NCBI GenBank assembly: GCA_013115135.1
Contig: JABANP010000002.1
Coordinates: 372,001 to 436,000, forward strand
From: Perkinsus olseni
Lineage: Eukaryota; Perkinsozoa; Perkinsida; Perkinsidae
Direction of reading: 5' to 3'
Length of the DNA stretch: 64,000 nt
In this document: positions 12,146 to 23,975 of the stretch, one piece after another
How positions within the stretch are numbered: the stretch's first letter is position 1
How the letters are laid out: every line of letters begins with the position of its first letter
Position numbers and translations under genes: made by a program
Notes under the pieces: generated by a model
Databases searched by the model: none
What the model saw: only the letters and a program-made list of their open reading frames with translations
What the model was told of the DNA's origin: nothing

Positions 12146-13826
12146 CGTTCGCATAGGGCGGTGACCCGATGGCACCTACTCAGAAGCTCACGACGAGCTT
12201 TGCTGGGGTCAGTTCAGCCGGGTACCTCTCTCTTCGAGGCGTGATCAGTTGGTAGGCCCGCCGGCCGCATTGGAGGGAGAGTGTGAACTGCCGATCGACA
12301 AGCAGTGATTCTGTCGGGAACAAGAGCCTTTCGCTGGAGTCCACTACCGTAGCAGCGGGGGACTGCTGGGTCGTGGAAAGCCCAGAAACTGATGTGTTAT
12401 GATGCACCGGTCATTCACCATGGGGTGATGCCTCTATAGTCCCGTCAGAAAAAATTGCCCAGGGGCGACTGCGGTGCGGAAGTTCCAGTGTATGGCGACT
12501 CGACGGACAAAATTAATTTTTTATTCAAATATAAATAATTTGTTATTTCGACCATTCCATTCTCGAGACGCATGCGGTCAGCAGGCCAGGGGTGCGCGAG
12601 CGTGTTCCGTATGAAATAGACGCAGTGCATAGGATAACTTCACCTAATCGGACTCCGACTATCGATTATCGGAGCTGTAGCCCCTGAATATCAAACCTCT
12701 TGAGCGTCTACGCATCGGAGGGCTCCACTTTGAATTGAGGACCTCTGACAGAGGTGCTCCCCTCGACGACTTGAAGCCGCCGATATTCTGCCCGCGTTGG
12801 GCTAGAAGAATAGACACATGCACGTGTGCATAGCGAGTCGTGCAACTTGAACGCACACGTTAAGGACACACCCTGCCACACTCGTCCCGGCCTGCTTCAT
12901 GAAGAAACAGTTCAGCTCACTCTGGGCCAAGGTAGCAAAGACCTCCTGTAGGATAGGTCCTCGGAGGACCGTCCTCCAGAAGGACAGCGCAGGTGAGAAC
13001 TGCCATACCATCTCGCTCGGAGGACGACCAAAAGAAAGAGAATGAAAATGAGGAGCAGAAGGAGTAGAACGATGAGGAACAGTCGAGCCTCGACTTCCAC
13101 AAGGAGTTGAGAAAGTATGTGGACAAGGATGACGACGACTACGAGGAGGAGGACAAGGAGCTGGCCAACAAAGTACTGGGTAGGGATACGGGTTTCCCTA
13201 CGAAGTCGGCTGGACTCCCAGCGTAAGGCGGTTCAGAAGCATATGGATTGCAATAAACGGTACTGGGCCGAAAGGTCTGGCCTTGAGCTGACTTGTTTGA
13301 CCATAGCTAAGAGTGTCAAGGAAAGGAATATCAGTCTGACTCCGCCAACGACTTCCAAAAAACGTGGTCAAGAAAATCATTTTCTTGACCACGTTTTTCT
13401 TATGCTTCATTATGAAGCACAAGGAGCGACGCCAAATGGTCGATGATCTCAAAAAGTCATTAGTGCAAGACAGACAGTCGGGAGAGGATGATAAATGAAT
13501 GGTAGGCGAATGGTGAATGCCGCATCAACATTATCATCGTCATCATCATGTTTCAGGTTAAAGTCCAACGCCGCCGCTGACTTACTTAGCCTTGATTCCG
13601 ACGTTCTAGTACCTTAACGATGAGCTCTGTGCTGCGTTGCTCAGTTAGGCCGAACGCCCTGCCAGCTATATCTATGAACATCATCACCATTACCAGTGAC
13701 CATCGCGCAGGCATCTCTGCTTATCCACTGTGCAGCATCAAGTGAATGAACGCAGATCATCGAGGTCACTAGAAAACTCATGTCACGAGCACAGAGACCG
13801 TCACTGAATGATAAATATACTACGCA
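12146..13826. other. No gene recognised; one near-perfect palindrome
   Basis: No recognisable gene. An acidic open stretch around 13080-13190 (plus strand, KYVDKDDDDYEEEDKELANK) may be an exon remnant. A 20-bp-arm palindrome lies at 13358-13398. Confidence 0.35.
13358..13398. repeat. Perfect palindrome, 20-bp arms, 1-nt spacer
   Basis: The arm aaaaacgtggtcaagaaaat is followed by a single C and its exact reverse complement. The architecture (long perfect arms, one-base centre) is the same as at 14203-14253, 0.8 kb away. Confidence 0.85.
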
Positions 13827-15820
13827 CTAGAGTTTGCTGAAACGAGGCTTGCCGGGCTTCTTCGACATCGTATGGGCGATGGTCCTGAGAACGTGCCGCT
13901 TCCGAAGGTGGAAGCAGAGACTAGAGACGACACACTTCATCATGTCTCTGGACCCGAGGATCATGGCCTGATTCCAGACAGCGTTGTGCTTCAGCTGCAT
14001 CGCCGTTTGTGCCTCTCGCCCGTACTCCAGGACATGCTTGATACCGACCACTGCCACCGGTGAGTTACCTGGGCGCTGGAATAAAATGGCGAATAGGAAA
14101 AGTATCTTTTCGTACTGGCTATGTCTTCACAGAGCTTGAGGCCGGCTGACAAGGCGTCCTGTTCAATCTGAAGGAACGAGGAAGAGCTTTGAAACTACCA
14201 GACACTCTGAACAACCCAATATTGTAAATTACAATATTGGGTTGTTCAGAGTGTTCAATTACAATTTGTAATGTTTATATCGCTGACCCCCTCTTGCTCC
14301 GATGAGTAGCTTTGCCGAAGCTGAGCTAAATCGTTGATGATGCCAAGACACCGGGCCAAAGATTAAGTTCCAGATGGCGAACCCCGGGTCATAGCAACAA
14401 GATATTGTGATGTTTATATCGCTGATCCCATCTTGCTCCGATAAGGAGCTACGCTAAAGCTAAGTGGCGGATGATAAGAAGACAGCAGATGGAAGGTGGG
14501 ATTCCAGACGGCAAAACCCGGGTGTTGTGTTCTCATCCAGGCAGTCTCTTCGCAACATCTCGGAAAAACTACGCCATTCCCGATCGAATAAAATCAAGCT
14601 TCGGTGTATTCCAACAATTTTGGTAGCTCTCTAGCGAGAGTCACGGAAACTGAAGTTGTTTTAAACAGAATTTCATTTTCCGTAGCTCTTGAATCAAACC
14701 GAAAAAGATATTATTTAACCGGAAAACGGTGTAGTTCTTTCATCCCTATGGCAGCCATAGTATGGCTATCGTGATCACCTTGGAGACGAAGCCGAGGTCC
14801 TTGGCTTCCTCAGCGCCAAAGTCCCGTCCAGTGTAGCACAACTCCCTCACTACGGAATCGCTCCCACAAATGAGTGGGAAGAACCTACGCACAGGGGAAG
14901 CTGATTTTGCGGAGACGGTCACCAATTCTACTGTAAAGTGCCGACGTCGGCTGCCATGCCCACGAGGACTTCGCGAATGCTGAAGCGGACATCTGGCGAG
15001 GCGATCCTGATGTCTACTTGACTGAGCAGATCAATGCCAGCTCCTGAAGATAAAAATATCGGACCGCTGCTGTGACTCTTTGACCTACCGTAGGCAATGC
15101 CGTGGGCTACAGCAACCACAGGCACACGGCACTTCCGGACGGAAGCGAGGCAACTGAGGCTCAGCATTGACGAGCTAGTTTCGTGAAATGCTGATGCTTA
15201 CTCCTGCAAAAAGCACCAGCTGACCGGCCTTCAGAGCCATCCGAGGGAAGTCGGGAGAGTCGGGATCATTGGGGTCAGGGGCCGCACCGAACATCGAGGC
15301 AAGATCGGGGTCGGTCAAGTCGAGACCTAAGCGCCTAGTGCATTCTCTTTGCCGCCTCTCCCACGTACCTGCTGTGAAGCCCTTGGGACCATTACCACTG
15401 AGTAAAACGCATCGCACACGACTGTCCTCGTTAACCTACAATCGGTAAGCCAGTGTAATGTTTATATCGGTGATCCTATCTTGCTTCGCTGAGCTGAGTG
15501 GCGGATGATGCGAAGACAATGAGTCGTCAAAGACTGGATTCCAGATGGCAAACCCTGGGTGTTGTGTCCTCAGTCACGCAGTCTCTTTACACTAGGAAAC
15601 CATCTGGACACTCATTAGCTACTTGCGTGAAGCAGTGTTTGATGTCCTTCCACATTTGCATGCTGAATGCATTGATACGCTTGGGTCTGTTAAGTGCCAC
15701 GTGTAGGACCTACGCGAAGTCAGAGACGACGGTGAAGCAGAAGTACTCTAGTGGACTCACATGGGCGTCGGCAGTGCCTTTCAATTCGACGTGTAGTGTC
15801 TGATAGGTGTAGTCTGGCAT
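13827..15820 (-). CDS. ECH1: Delta(3,5)-delta(2,4)-dienoyl-CoA isomerase, peroxisomal
   Basis: Crotonase-family enzyme that moves conjugated double bonds during beta-oxidation of unsaturated fatty acids. Ten exons join without a break into 292 residues: 15820-15761, 15709-15623, 15435-15369, 15326-15225, 15190-15089, 15043-14932, 14884-14779, 14167-14116, 14068-13936, 13884-13827. Seen: LHVALNRPKRINAF, GPKGFTAGLDL, VPVVAVAHG, GAGIDLLSQVDIR and EVLVGMAADVGTLQ. Asp144, Glu164 and Asp172 keep the exact spacing of rat ECH1 Asp176/Glu196/Asp204, which separates this enzyme from ordinary enoyl-CoA hydratases. The protein ends PRFSKL, a canonical PTS1, so it should act in a peroxisome. Introns are 34-51 nt except those of 187 and 611 nt, which hold repeats. 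Confidence 0.93.
14203..14253. repeat. Perfect palindrome, 25-bp arms, 1-nt spacer
   Basis: Arms begin cactctgaacaacccaatat and meet at a single A. It lies in the 611-nt seventh intron of the dienoyl-CoA isomerase gene, just downstream (in + coordinates) of exon 8. Confidence 0.85.
14271..14560. repeat. Two tandem copies of a ~130-150-bp dispersed repeat in an intron
   Basis: Copies at about 14271-14400 and 14409-14560 both start gatgtttatatcgctga or close to it. They share ctcttgctccgat / catcttgctccgat, a gcggatgat-like segment and ccagatggc / ccagacggc followed by a CCCGGGT block. A third copy is at 15457-15590. They account for the length of the 611-nt intron. Confidence 0.7.
15457..15590. 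repeat. Third copy of the intronic dispersed repeat
   Basis: It starts taatgtttatatcggtgatc and keeps the gatgcgaagaca and ccagatggcaaaccctgggt blocks of the copies at 14271-14560, in the same orientation. It lies in the 187-nt second intron of the dienoyl-CoA isomerase gene. Confidence 0.7.
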
Positions 15821-16832
15821 AAGGGCTTAGCGGCTGAATCACTGAACGACCATCGCGGATACTTCAACACGGAGTGATGATGGCATTGCACGGAGGTCTT
15901 ACTCCTAGACAATTTCCCGATAGAACTCCGGTTTGCGACTGTCGATTGCAGCTGTTGCACACCATCACCATAAGCATCGACGACGTTACTGAGCATTAAC
16001 GACCTCAGAGCCTTTGAGCCAGAGGGCCAAGCGGAATGTGATTCCACAACGCTTTTCGACATAAGCGAGTAAATCCTCTCCGGTGCTGCGCCGAGTCGGG
16101 TACGATACTCTTAACTCCTTATTAAGCATGCCAGAAACACCCGAGAACGATGCTGGCCATTCAGGAATCGGGGTAGAGCTGGGCCCCTACGGTGTGCTCC
16201 TACGGGCTCCCCAGAAAGCCTCTGGTTTTGGTACATACTTGCGCGGCGATGAGGCGTAAATTCCTAATTTTCTCGCTTTGTGCGTGCGTACACAGGAGCA
16301 CGCAGACGCAGGACCGTGTCGAATAACTTCGCTTCAATAATATACGACTGGGCTCTAAGTTCCCAGAGAACTTAACGCTGGCCGAACGTTGAAGTACTGC
16401 GCAATGTATGACAAATCCGCATCGCTCCGCCGAGTAGTGATCTGCACGAATTGTATTTTCCGTCGGCAATCTACTGTAGAAGTAGAACACCGTTGGGAGG
16501 TGCGAAGGTGTTCAACTAGCCAATGTTTTTGCCCTCGCGGGCGCTGTTTATCTCTGTGGCTGGTTAAGGTCGATGAACTTTCCATTTGTGTATCGCATAA
16601 TCTACCATTGCACACGTGTATGGTTCCGTTTTCACTCAAGAAAACTAACCAATCCTGAGACCCAGAATCGATTCTGGAACCACATTTTCGAGTGAAAATC
16701 AATTCTAGGATCGACTCTGAGTTTCAGAGTTACTTCACCGGGCAGGGGGGCCATCTCCCCGCTGTGCGTCACGAGGGCTTATCTCTATCTGGCAGTACTT
16801 GATATCCTCCGTGTTTGTCCTCACCTTCCTGA
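15821..16832. other. No gene recognised; one dispersed repeat copy
   Basis: No supported gene. Positions 16655-16735 are an inverted copy of the ~80-bp repeat at 9872-9955. Confidence 0.4.
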
Positions 16833-17843
16833 GTGCATCCCACTTGGCATCTGCCTCTCTCTTGGACTTTTGTCGTTCTAACGTCGGTTGTTGCGGCTGA
16901 TAAATTGCGTGAACTACAGTTCCTTTACGCTGATACCGGAGAGGATGTCCATTATCTTTTCATCCCGGATTCTCGCCGTAGATCGGGCGTGGCCCTCCCG
17001 CAGCTCAGAGAAAGAGACTTGATTCGCTCGGAACACATTGCCAACGGCGTTGAGTTCCTCCAGATGAATTCCTACATAGTAAAAGCAGAGGGCAATGAAG
17101 GCCCTATCAAAGAGGCTACCATCCTCAGACTTGACAAACATGGTCAGACTCATGAGTTTTCCGCCCGGGTCGTGCAAGGCAAAGACGGTGGTTGCTTCCG
17201 TGACGTCCACAGCGCTACTCCCGAGCGTGGTGGGCTTCCCCAAAAGGCCGGGCTTCGGCATGCTCATGTTCAGCATGGAGAAGGCCAGCCCTGAGATCGA
17301 GGAGCGAACTAAAGAGAGTCTGTAGGGATGGTCTCAGTCCGATCCTACCGCAGGAGGGCGATCAGGACCTGGCCGTGGGTGACTACGGAGGAGCGTATGA
17401 AGGAAAGCTCGCTATCAACATGACTTTGTTCCGAGACGGCCCTCCTGGAGTTGCTCTACGTGAATGCAAGCCAGGCTCTCTGGGTACACTCCGGAAGGTG
17501 GTCTACCAGAAGCTTTGCAACTTCCTCGTTGCTATGCCTGTTTTCAAGAAAGATGGGATAACCTATTTCTACCGCATTTTGCTCACTCCTGGACTCCCCG
17601 TCATTTCCGCTGTCAATATTTGTAAACGGTCTTCTGAGATCCTATGACCTGGTCGAGCCCCCTCCGAGAACAGAAAGGCCCCGCGCTAAAGCAAGCTGCT
17701 CCTTCTACATTGGCAAGTCGACTGAGAAAATTCGCAGCTCCCGTATGATGGACTGGGACAACGCGTTGAAGCTTGGTTTCACGGTACGGCCACGGGGAGT
17801 TCCACGAAGAGCCATATTACCTTCGGGCCCGTTGAAGTCGTAG
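16833..17843 (+). pseudogene. Secreted family 1, degenerate copy
   Basis: Clear relative of the intact gene at 19135-20142 (KLRELQFLYADTGEDVHYLF; GLSPILPQEGDQDLAVGDYG; SLGTLRKVVYQKLCNF). Three single-base frameshifts are needed, near 17222, 17318 and 17635, and the final segment ends at TAG 17841-17843. The reading frame opens at a GTG and has no ATG before the hydrophobic leader (FVVLTSVVAADK). With three lesions and no start it is most simply a pseudogene. Function of the family is unknown. Confidence 0.8.
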
Positions 17844-19134
17844 ACGGCTTCTTCCCAAGCCTGTATGCTGCATGGTGATGGTGTCTGTTGTTATTCACTC
17901 GATTGGGTTGTGTTGTAGTAGCTACACAGTTGGTTAAGAGAGAGTGCTTCGTTGAGGATTCACAATGCCTCTTGCCGGGGAGGTTGACGCGGGCGGAAGA
18001 GCCCTCTTGGGAATGCCTTACTTGCCCTGATACTGCTCTGAGGTTCTCTCAGGCCTCCCTCACATCCGAAGTCAGCAATCTCGGAATGCGGGTCATTAGT
18101 CGAGGGGGTAGTTCGGAATTCAGGAGGAGTTCGCAGTGGGGCCGCTATGCCTGACGGTGGCAGCAGCAGCAGTGGGGCCGCTTCTTCCGGGGTATTCCGA
18201 AATATAAAAGTTTGGTACCGCTCGAAGTAAGTATACTTCCACCTCCGCGCGTCCCCTCATCCCCTCTTAACTCTCCAACTTTTCACATAAGGTGGTCACT
18301 TGTTCCTGGTCGCCTTTAGCAGGTGTTGTCACCCGGCGCGCACCACGAGGCACTCCTCGGACGGGTACGTCTACTGCGCCCTCCGACGAGTATTGTCGTG
18401 TATGACGAGCTACTTCTATGTTCCACAGGGGAGGGGGGCTTGGCGATCGGTAAGAGCTTACCCGTGATGGCATAGGCGAATTCGCAGATTGTGAAGGCCT
18501 CAGAAAATGCTGAGGAAGTTCACGCAGCTCACTCACCCATAGCCGACCTTATGCGTGAGTCGTTTCGACATCAGAGTGTAGAGGGATGACGTCTGGATCA
18601 TCGGCGTTCTGTTCTCGCCTTGCGCCGCTCCGCCAGAAGGGGAGACGAGACGTGAAGCGCTCGAAAGTAGACTTTTCCAGCGTCTCCGGTATTTACCGCA
18701 GAGACTTTCACCCAGTGTGAAGCCAGCGAACGGGCTGCCGAACTTCCGCCGTATTTCTGGCGAACGCGACCGACCCCGAAAGGCTTCGGGCCGCAGCTCG
18801 GTATCTCCATGAGTGCCCCCGGATCAACTCGGATCTTGCCGAATTTCGTTCCAGGCTATACCTGTGCAGCACAGGCTGTGCTGGTTTCGGCGTGGAGCAG
18901 AGGATCACTAGGGCAGCAGGATGATCAGACTTCACTGTTGTTCCCTTAGCGTACGGATATGCTGTCCCTCTAGCGCTACTTACATGACGTATCATTCGTT
19001 GCTGTATTACTTCATTACGCTTTGTTACGTTCTTCTTCGATCGCGCTTCCGTTCGACGGTTGCTACGTCATTATCGGGTCTTTGGTTTACTCAATAAAAC
19101 CTGCAGGTGCCCCACTCCAAGTTTTTCCCGTGCT
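17844..19134. other. No gene recognised
   Basis: Spacer between two family-1 copies. Only short open frames; an acceptor-like ctgcag lies at 19101-19106, upstream of the next start codon. Confidence 0.4.
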
Positions 19135-20142
19135 ATGAAGCGAATGGTCTTCTCTCGGCCTTCTTTACTTCTGCTGTTCACAGTCGGGCTGGCTGTCCTA
19201 GGTGACAAGTTCCGGGAGCTTCAGCTCCTCTATGCTGCGACCGAGGAGGGGGTTCGGTACATTTTCATACCGGACCCACGCAAGTGGCCTGGCTCTGTTG
19301 TTGGCCACTTGAGAAGCAAAAATTTGGTCCGCTCGGAGCACACTGTAAATAACGTGAGCTTTTACCAGATGAACTCGTTTATAGTGAGAAAGAATGAGAA
19401 TGAACAGCCAGCTACTAAGGCTACTATCCTGCGAGTCGATCAGGACGGCCACACTGAGGAGTTCTCAGGCGAAGTGATGCAGGCTGACGATGACTGTTTT
19501 TGTGACGTTCACAGCTTGACTCCGAAAGTGGCGAGCTCTTCGACGAGGGGACGCGGCGGTTCCGTCATTATCAGTACGGCAGAAGCCAGACCAGAGGTGA
19601 AGGGCGAGCTGCGGAGGGCCTGTCGGGATGGTCTGAGTCCCATCCGGCCGCAGGAGGGTTACGAGGATCTGGCCTTGGGCGACTACAGCGGAGTTTATGA
19701 CGGAAAGTTTACTGTGAAGTTGACACTCTTCCGAGAAGACCCTCCTGACTTTGTCATACGAGAGTGCGAAGCCAGGTCTCTGGGTACCCTCAAGAAAGTG
19801 GTCTATCGTAAGGTCTGCAACTTCCTTATCGCTATGCTGGTCTTCGAGAAGGACGGCGTTCCCTATTTCTTCCGCGTCGTCCTTTCTCCTGGTCTCACCG
19901 CTATCTTCAGTAAGGACTGCTGCAAAAGATCCTCGAACAGATCCTATGACCTGGTCGCGGCTCGTGAGCGTTCGCATGGTTATGCCCAAGCCAGCTGCTC
20001 CTTCCACTTGGATCGCTCCGCTGGAAAGTTTAGCAGCAAGAACATCATGGACTGGGACAGCGTCTTCAAGGTCGGTTTCACGCTCCGCCCACGGGCATGC
20101 CCGAGAAGACTTAAAATCGACGCTGCTACGTTAGAGTCGTAG
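19135..20142 (+). CDS. Secreted family 1, intact member
   Basis: 335 residues from the ATG at 19135. The leader (FSRPSLLLLFTVGLAVLG) looks like a signal peptide with cleavage before DKFREL. The body has no domain I recognise. Blocks shared with the copies at 16833 and 25430 are: YAATEEGVRYIFIPDPR, RSEHTVNNVSF, ATILRVDQDGHTEEF, CFCDVHSLTP, CRDGLSPIRPQEGYEDLA, GDYSGVYDGKF, SLGTLKKVVYRKVCNFLIA and FTLRPR. No transmembrane segment follows the leader and no intron is needed. It is the only copy of the three that reads through undamaged. Likely exported to the host or medium, as an inference from the leader only. Confidence 0.75.
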   Translation: MKRMVFSRPSLLLLFTVGLAVLGDKFRELQLLYAATEEGVRYIFIPDPRKWPGSVVGHLRSKNLVRSEHTVNNVSFYQMNSFIVRKNENEQPATKATILRVDQDGHTEEFSGEVMQADDDCFCDVHSLTPKVASSSTRGRGGSVIISTAEARPEVKGELRRACRDGLSPIRPQEGYEDLALGDYSGVYDGKFTVKLTLFREDPPDFVIRECEARSLGTLKKVVYRKVCNFLIAMLVFEKDGVPYFFRVVLSPGLTAIFSKDCCKRSSNRSYDLVAARERSHGYAQASCSFHLDRSAGKFSSKNIMDWDSVFKVGFTLRPRACPRRLKIDAATLES

Positions 20143-20427
20143 AAGCTTCCTCCCCTGCGTCTATACTCGACACTTTTCATCCACATGCTACCCGAGGCTG
20201 TTCATGTTTGCTGTTGTCGTTCTCTACTGCGGTTGTGTTGTCATGGAGGGTTCGTGATCGCCTTGGACCTCCTGGAGTAGAGCTAGTTGCGCGATACCTC
20301 AATTCGTGTGTGATTCGTTGAAACGAAGCACAGGCGAGTGTGGTCATCGTTATTCGTAAAAGCTCCGGTTCTTCTATGCTTGGCTGCTTGAGCGCATTCG
20401 GTCAGAACGTGAAATTTTTGTTTTCCG

Positions 20428-20870
20428 TGTAGCTGCTAGAGAAACACCGGTCGCGAGGGCGATAGTGAAGTTTTCGCAGTTGTAGCGTGAGAGAAGAGAG
20501 GGGCTTGCTTGCTCAGCCTATGATAATGTATTAAAGGACAAGTAGGGTTAATATATCCAGCCAAGATAGTATCCACAGTTTGATTTGTAATTTTCAGCGT
20601 AAAAACTTTCTTTTTTTGTAACTATTTGGTTTTCAGTGTGCTTGTGAGTTTATAGTCCAACGCCTACGGTTCCGGCTTAGTTAGACTCTTGCCAACGTGC
20701 ACAGTTGTTGTTTTTTAGTAACTCTATCAGACTACACATCTCATAATTATTATAAATCACGTTTAATTTAAAGTAAAAATATATGACAACTACCAGTAGC
20801 TAGAGAAGCACCGGTCGTGAGGGTGATAGTGAATTTATCGCGGTAGTAGCATGCGAGGAAGGGGAAACCT
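20428..20870. repeat. Pair of ~75-bp direct repeats downstream of family-1 gene
   Basis: Segments at about 20428-20505 and 20797-20870 share agctagagaa(a/g)caccggtcg, then gagggcgatagtgaa with a few differences, and a diverged tail. The spacing is about 370 bp. Confidence 0.6.
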
Positions 20871-21019
20871 GTTCAGTTGATTATGAAGTTCCGAGGCAAA
20901 TTGACAGCAGCCGGTCAATCAGCTCTGTCACAGGTCATTGGCCACCTCGCCAAGACCCGCGGCGGCAGTAGCAATGACAGAAGATTCACCGTAGTTAACC
21001 TAAAGATATCGCCTATTGA

Positions 21020-23450
21020 GTGAGCTCATTTACTCCGCCATTCCTAAGGCCTCTGGCCAGGTTCACTCTGGGCTGCTCGGCGATGGACGATGGATCGCCC
21101 GAGACGTGGGCCCACTTGGCCGTTGAATGCATCTTTGATACTGTAGAGTGTCAGAGCCTGCGAGAAGGCAACTACATCGATCTGGTGATGTTGTTTCATC
21201 CGTGTATTGCTTTGCTGCGTACGATGCACTTGGTAGGTTGCGAGCTTGGAGAACCTGCTGGCTGCCTCGAAGGGGCTCAGCTCGAGCACTTCAACCGAGA
21301 TCCGCCTTCGGAACAAATCAGGGTGAGACGTGGTCGTGGAAGTCTCACATGCACAGCTATTCTGTAGGCTGGCCGTCCTTGCTTTTACATACACCATCCC
21401 GCAGGCCTATGACCCTAGCGTTGGTGGCCAGGCATTTGTAAAGGCCTTTCACGATGTTCCTGTTACTTTGGTAAGAGAGAATGGCCCGGGTCAGCTCGTC
21501 TCAGCACGCGCTGCCTGGTCGTCTCTGGGGGCGTGGTAAATCGACGGCGTATCGGAGTCTCGTATACATAAATGGCTAGAGCAGTAGAGGCGGGAGTTGT
21601 GGTATGAGTCGCAAACACGCTTAGCTGAGGGTCACTCAGTGAGGGAAATTTGACTTGTAGTAGCTGAGAAGTAGAGTCTCTTGGTGGACGGCGTCCTTGT
21701 ACGTCTTCTTATTATGGGGAGGACTGTTGTCACGTCTCAGCGATTGTCACGTCGAGGGTTGTGGGGGACTTAGATGAGGAGGCCGCATGGGCGCCTTAGT
21801 CAATAGCTCTAGAGGCACCGATGAGTGTTGGTTGAACTTCATGTGTTTTCTTCAGAGTCAGCGGAATCCCATTGCAGTGCCTCAGCTACAGGAAGCTGAT
21901 CTGCAGGTGTCAGGCGATCATCGGCGGTGATGCTCGTCAAGTCTCCTATGCAGTTCAACTTCGAGGACCTGGAGGGGTGCAGGCGGAGCATAGACACGTT
22001 GAAGCGAGCGATGGGCAATAAACTTGACAAGTGCCTCCCGTCATTGTGATGCTGATGTCAGCCCCTTTGGCAGGTGTAAGTTGAAGGTCAGCCCATCGGC
22101 GGTCGGAGAGGACGGAGAGACGGTGAAAGTGTCGGTATCAGCATCAGTGAGTATCACAGCATCACTACCCTCACCAGGCAGAGGCTGTTCTTTCAGTCGC
22201 CCATGACCACCATGTCCATCACATACTCCGGCCTGCCAGTCCTTCCCCGGTAAGAAGAGGCTCTCAGCGGATGAATCCATGGACACTGTCTGGTCGTCAA
22301 ATGGTGCATCAACCGCGTTCATACCAAATCTTTACCAACGGGCAGAAGTATAATTGAAAAGGCAGTGTCCTAGAGGCCCATTTTCAATTGAGTGAACCCA
22401 ACCCGCACGCCACTAGGTCGGCTGCTGTCGAAATTTCCCTCACCTTATCGGCATCGACGAGCCGAGACCATCACTTGTCTGCTTACCTCTTTCAGAGAGC
22501 AAGAGTCCCAGGATGGCCACGACGGCGCTCCAGCGATACGCCCACTGTAGGATGCCGAGCAGCTGTCGCATCTAGGCCTCCTGCAGGTCGGTGACGGTGC
22601 ATACCAGACGACTGCTGAACATGATCAACGTGTCCGGAGTGAAGTTGGACACCCCGCCCGTCGTCATGGTGGGGGGGGGGCTGCTCACTGTCGTGCTGCT
22701 GGTCATGGTTGCTGTTATGGCAGGTCTGTGCGGAGTACTACCTGTCGCTGGTTCTGCTGCTGCAAGGCCACATGGGTCGAATTACTACCGTTCTTCCAGC
22801 ACTCTTGGCTGATTGATTTTCTCTGATGAGATGGTTGTTGTGTCGAGGCTGGGACAGTAGCGTCACTCGGTCCGTTGGTAACTGATTGATGAGACGATAT
22901 GTCCTCCTGCCGTTACAGTTGGTATCGATCGAGACGCTAGGACTGCAGGGCTCGCATGTAAGGACGGCATCTCCAGCGAGCGAGGTGAGAGGGCACTGAC
23001 GGCCACAGGCAGACTCTGATGCCGACAATAGTACCGAGACCTGCTACGCTGTAGCGTCGTGTGGTGGTCCTGCGAGCTCCCAACGAGAGACTCTCTCGGT
23101 CGAATTTCTGTTGCTTATCAACTGTTAGCGCGTCGTCGGCCGTCCCGCTGGGCTGATGTAGCGGTTATGAGGTCCAATGCTCGTTGCATTGAGCTCAGGT
23201 TACGGGAGGGGAAGATTCCTGTACGTTATCATGGGAAGCATCTTCCGAGATCCGACTCCGCTTGGGGGGCTCTCTGATGATGCCAGTAAGAGTCGGAAGG
23301 GCCCACTGCTGCCGTCAGGCTGTCGTCTGCTTACTCAGGACAGATTCAATGTTACAGCCAGCAGGAATGACGAGGGTGAATATGAGCTGGAAACGGTCAC
23401 CTCATGGACTCGTTGGGGAGGGTAAGAGCAGAGGGGAATCCTCACTGGCC
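21020..23450 (+). CDS. Possible multi-exon gene, unresolved
   Basis: Plus-strand exon-like blocks bounded by GT/AG sites: MDDGSPETWAHLAVECIFDT at 21081 continuing to a donor near 21230; AYDPSVGGQAFVKAFHDVPV at 21401-21470; SPMQFNFEDLEGCRRSIDTL near 21940-22000; and a hydrophobic VVLLVMVAVMAGLCGVL near 22690. I could not join them and do not recognise the product, so this may be more than one gene. A run of eleven or twelve G at about 22668-22680 may also disturb the frame. Confidence 0.25.
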
Positions 23451-23776
23451 CCCTGACACGTCCTTCCTGTACCGCGCATCCCTGTGCTCGCGCTAAGTAT
23501 TGAAACGCGCACTGACGTTGCAGTTCTCATCGTAGCTGGAGGATGAGTACTTGCGTCTCGAGGAGCTAAGCCAGGCATCAGGCTGGACGTTGGGTCAGTC
23601 ACTAGGCTGCCTCAGTTGAACTTAACAAGTTCCCTCGTCCAACAATTGTCGTAATCTGTACAAGGCTTAGAGATGAGCGATGAAAAGATCAGTTGTGGTC
23701 TTCCGATTTCGTTTCAAAGGCAACCGTTACTGATGTTCGCTTTACCGCTCAGCAATTGGTCGGACTGAAATCTCTA

Positions 23777-23975
23777 TGAAAATCAGAAAATCAGAAAATC
23801 AGAAAATCAGAAAATCAGAAAATCAGAAAATCAGAAAAATCAGAAAAATCAGAAAATCAGAAAATCAGAAAAATCAGAAAAATCAGAAAAATCAGAAAAA
23901 TCAGAAAAACAGAAAAATCAGAAAAATCAGAAAAATCGGAAAAATCAGAAAAATCGGAAAATACAGAAATCCTTA
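23777..23975. repeat. AT-rich microsatellite, (A)3-5 TCAG unit
   Basis: About 200 bp of an 8-9 nt unit, agaaaatc, with later units agaaaaatc and a few G substitutions near the right end. It is translated in open frames on both strands, but as simple repeat only. Confidence 0.9.

Noticed and set aside
13827..15820. Bacterial contamination suggested by the isomerase and phosphonatase genes
   Set aside because: Both are split by many short in-phase GT-AG introns and sit between other intron-containing eukaryotic genes.
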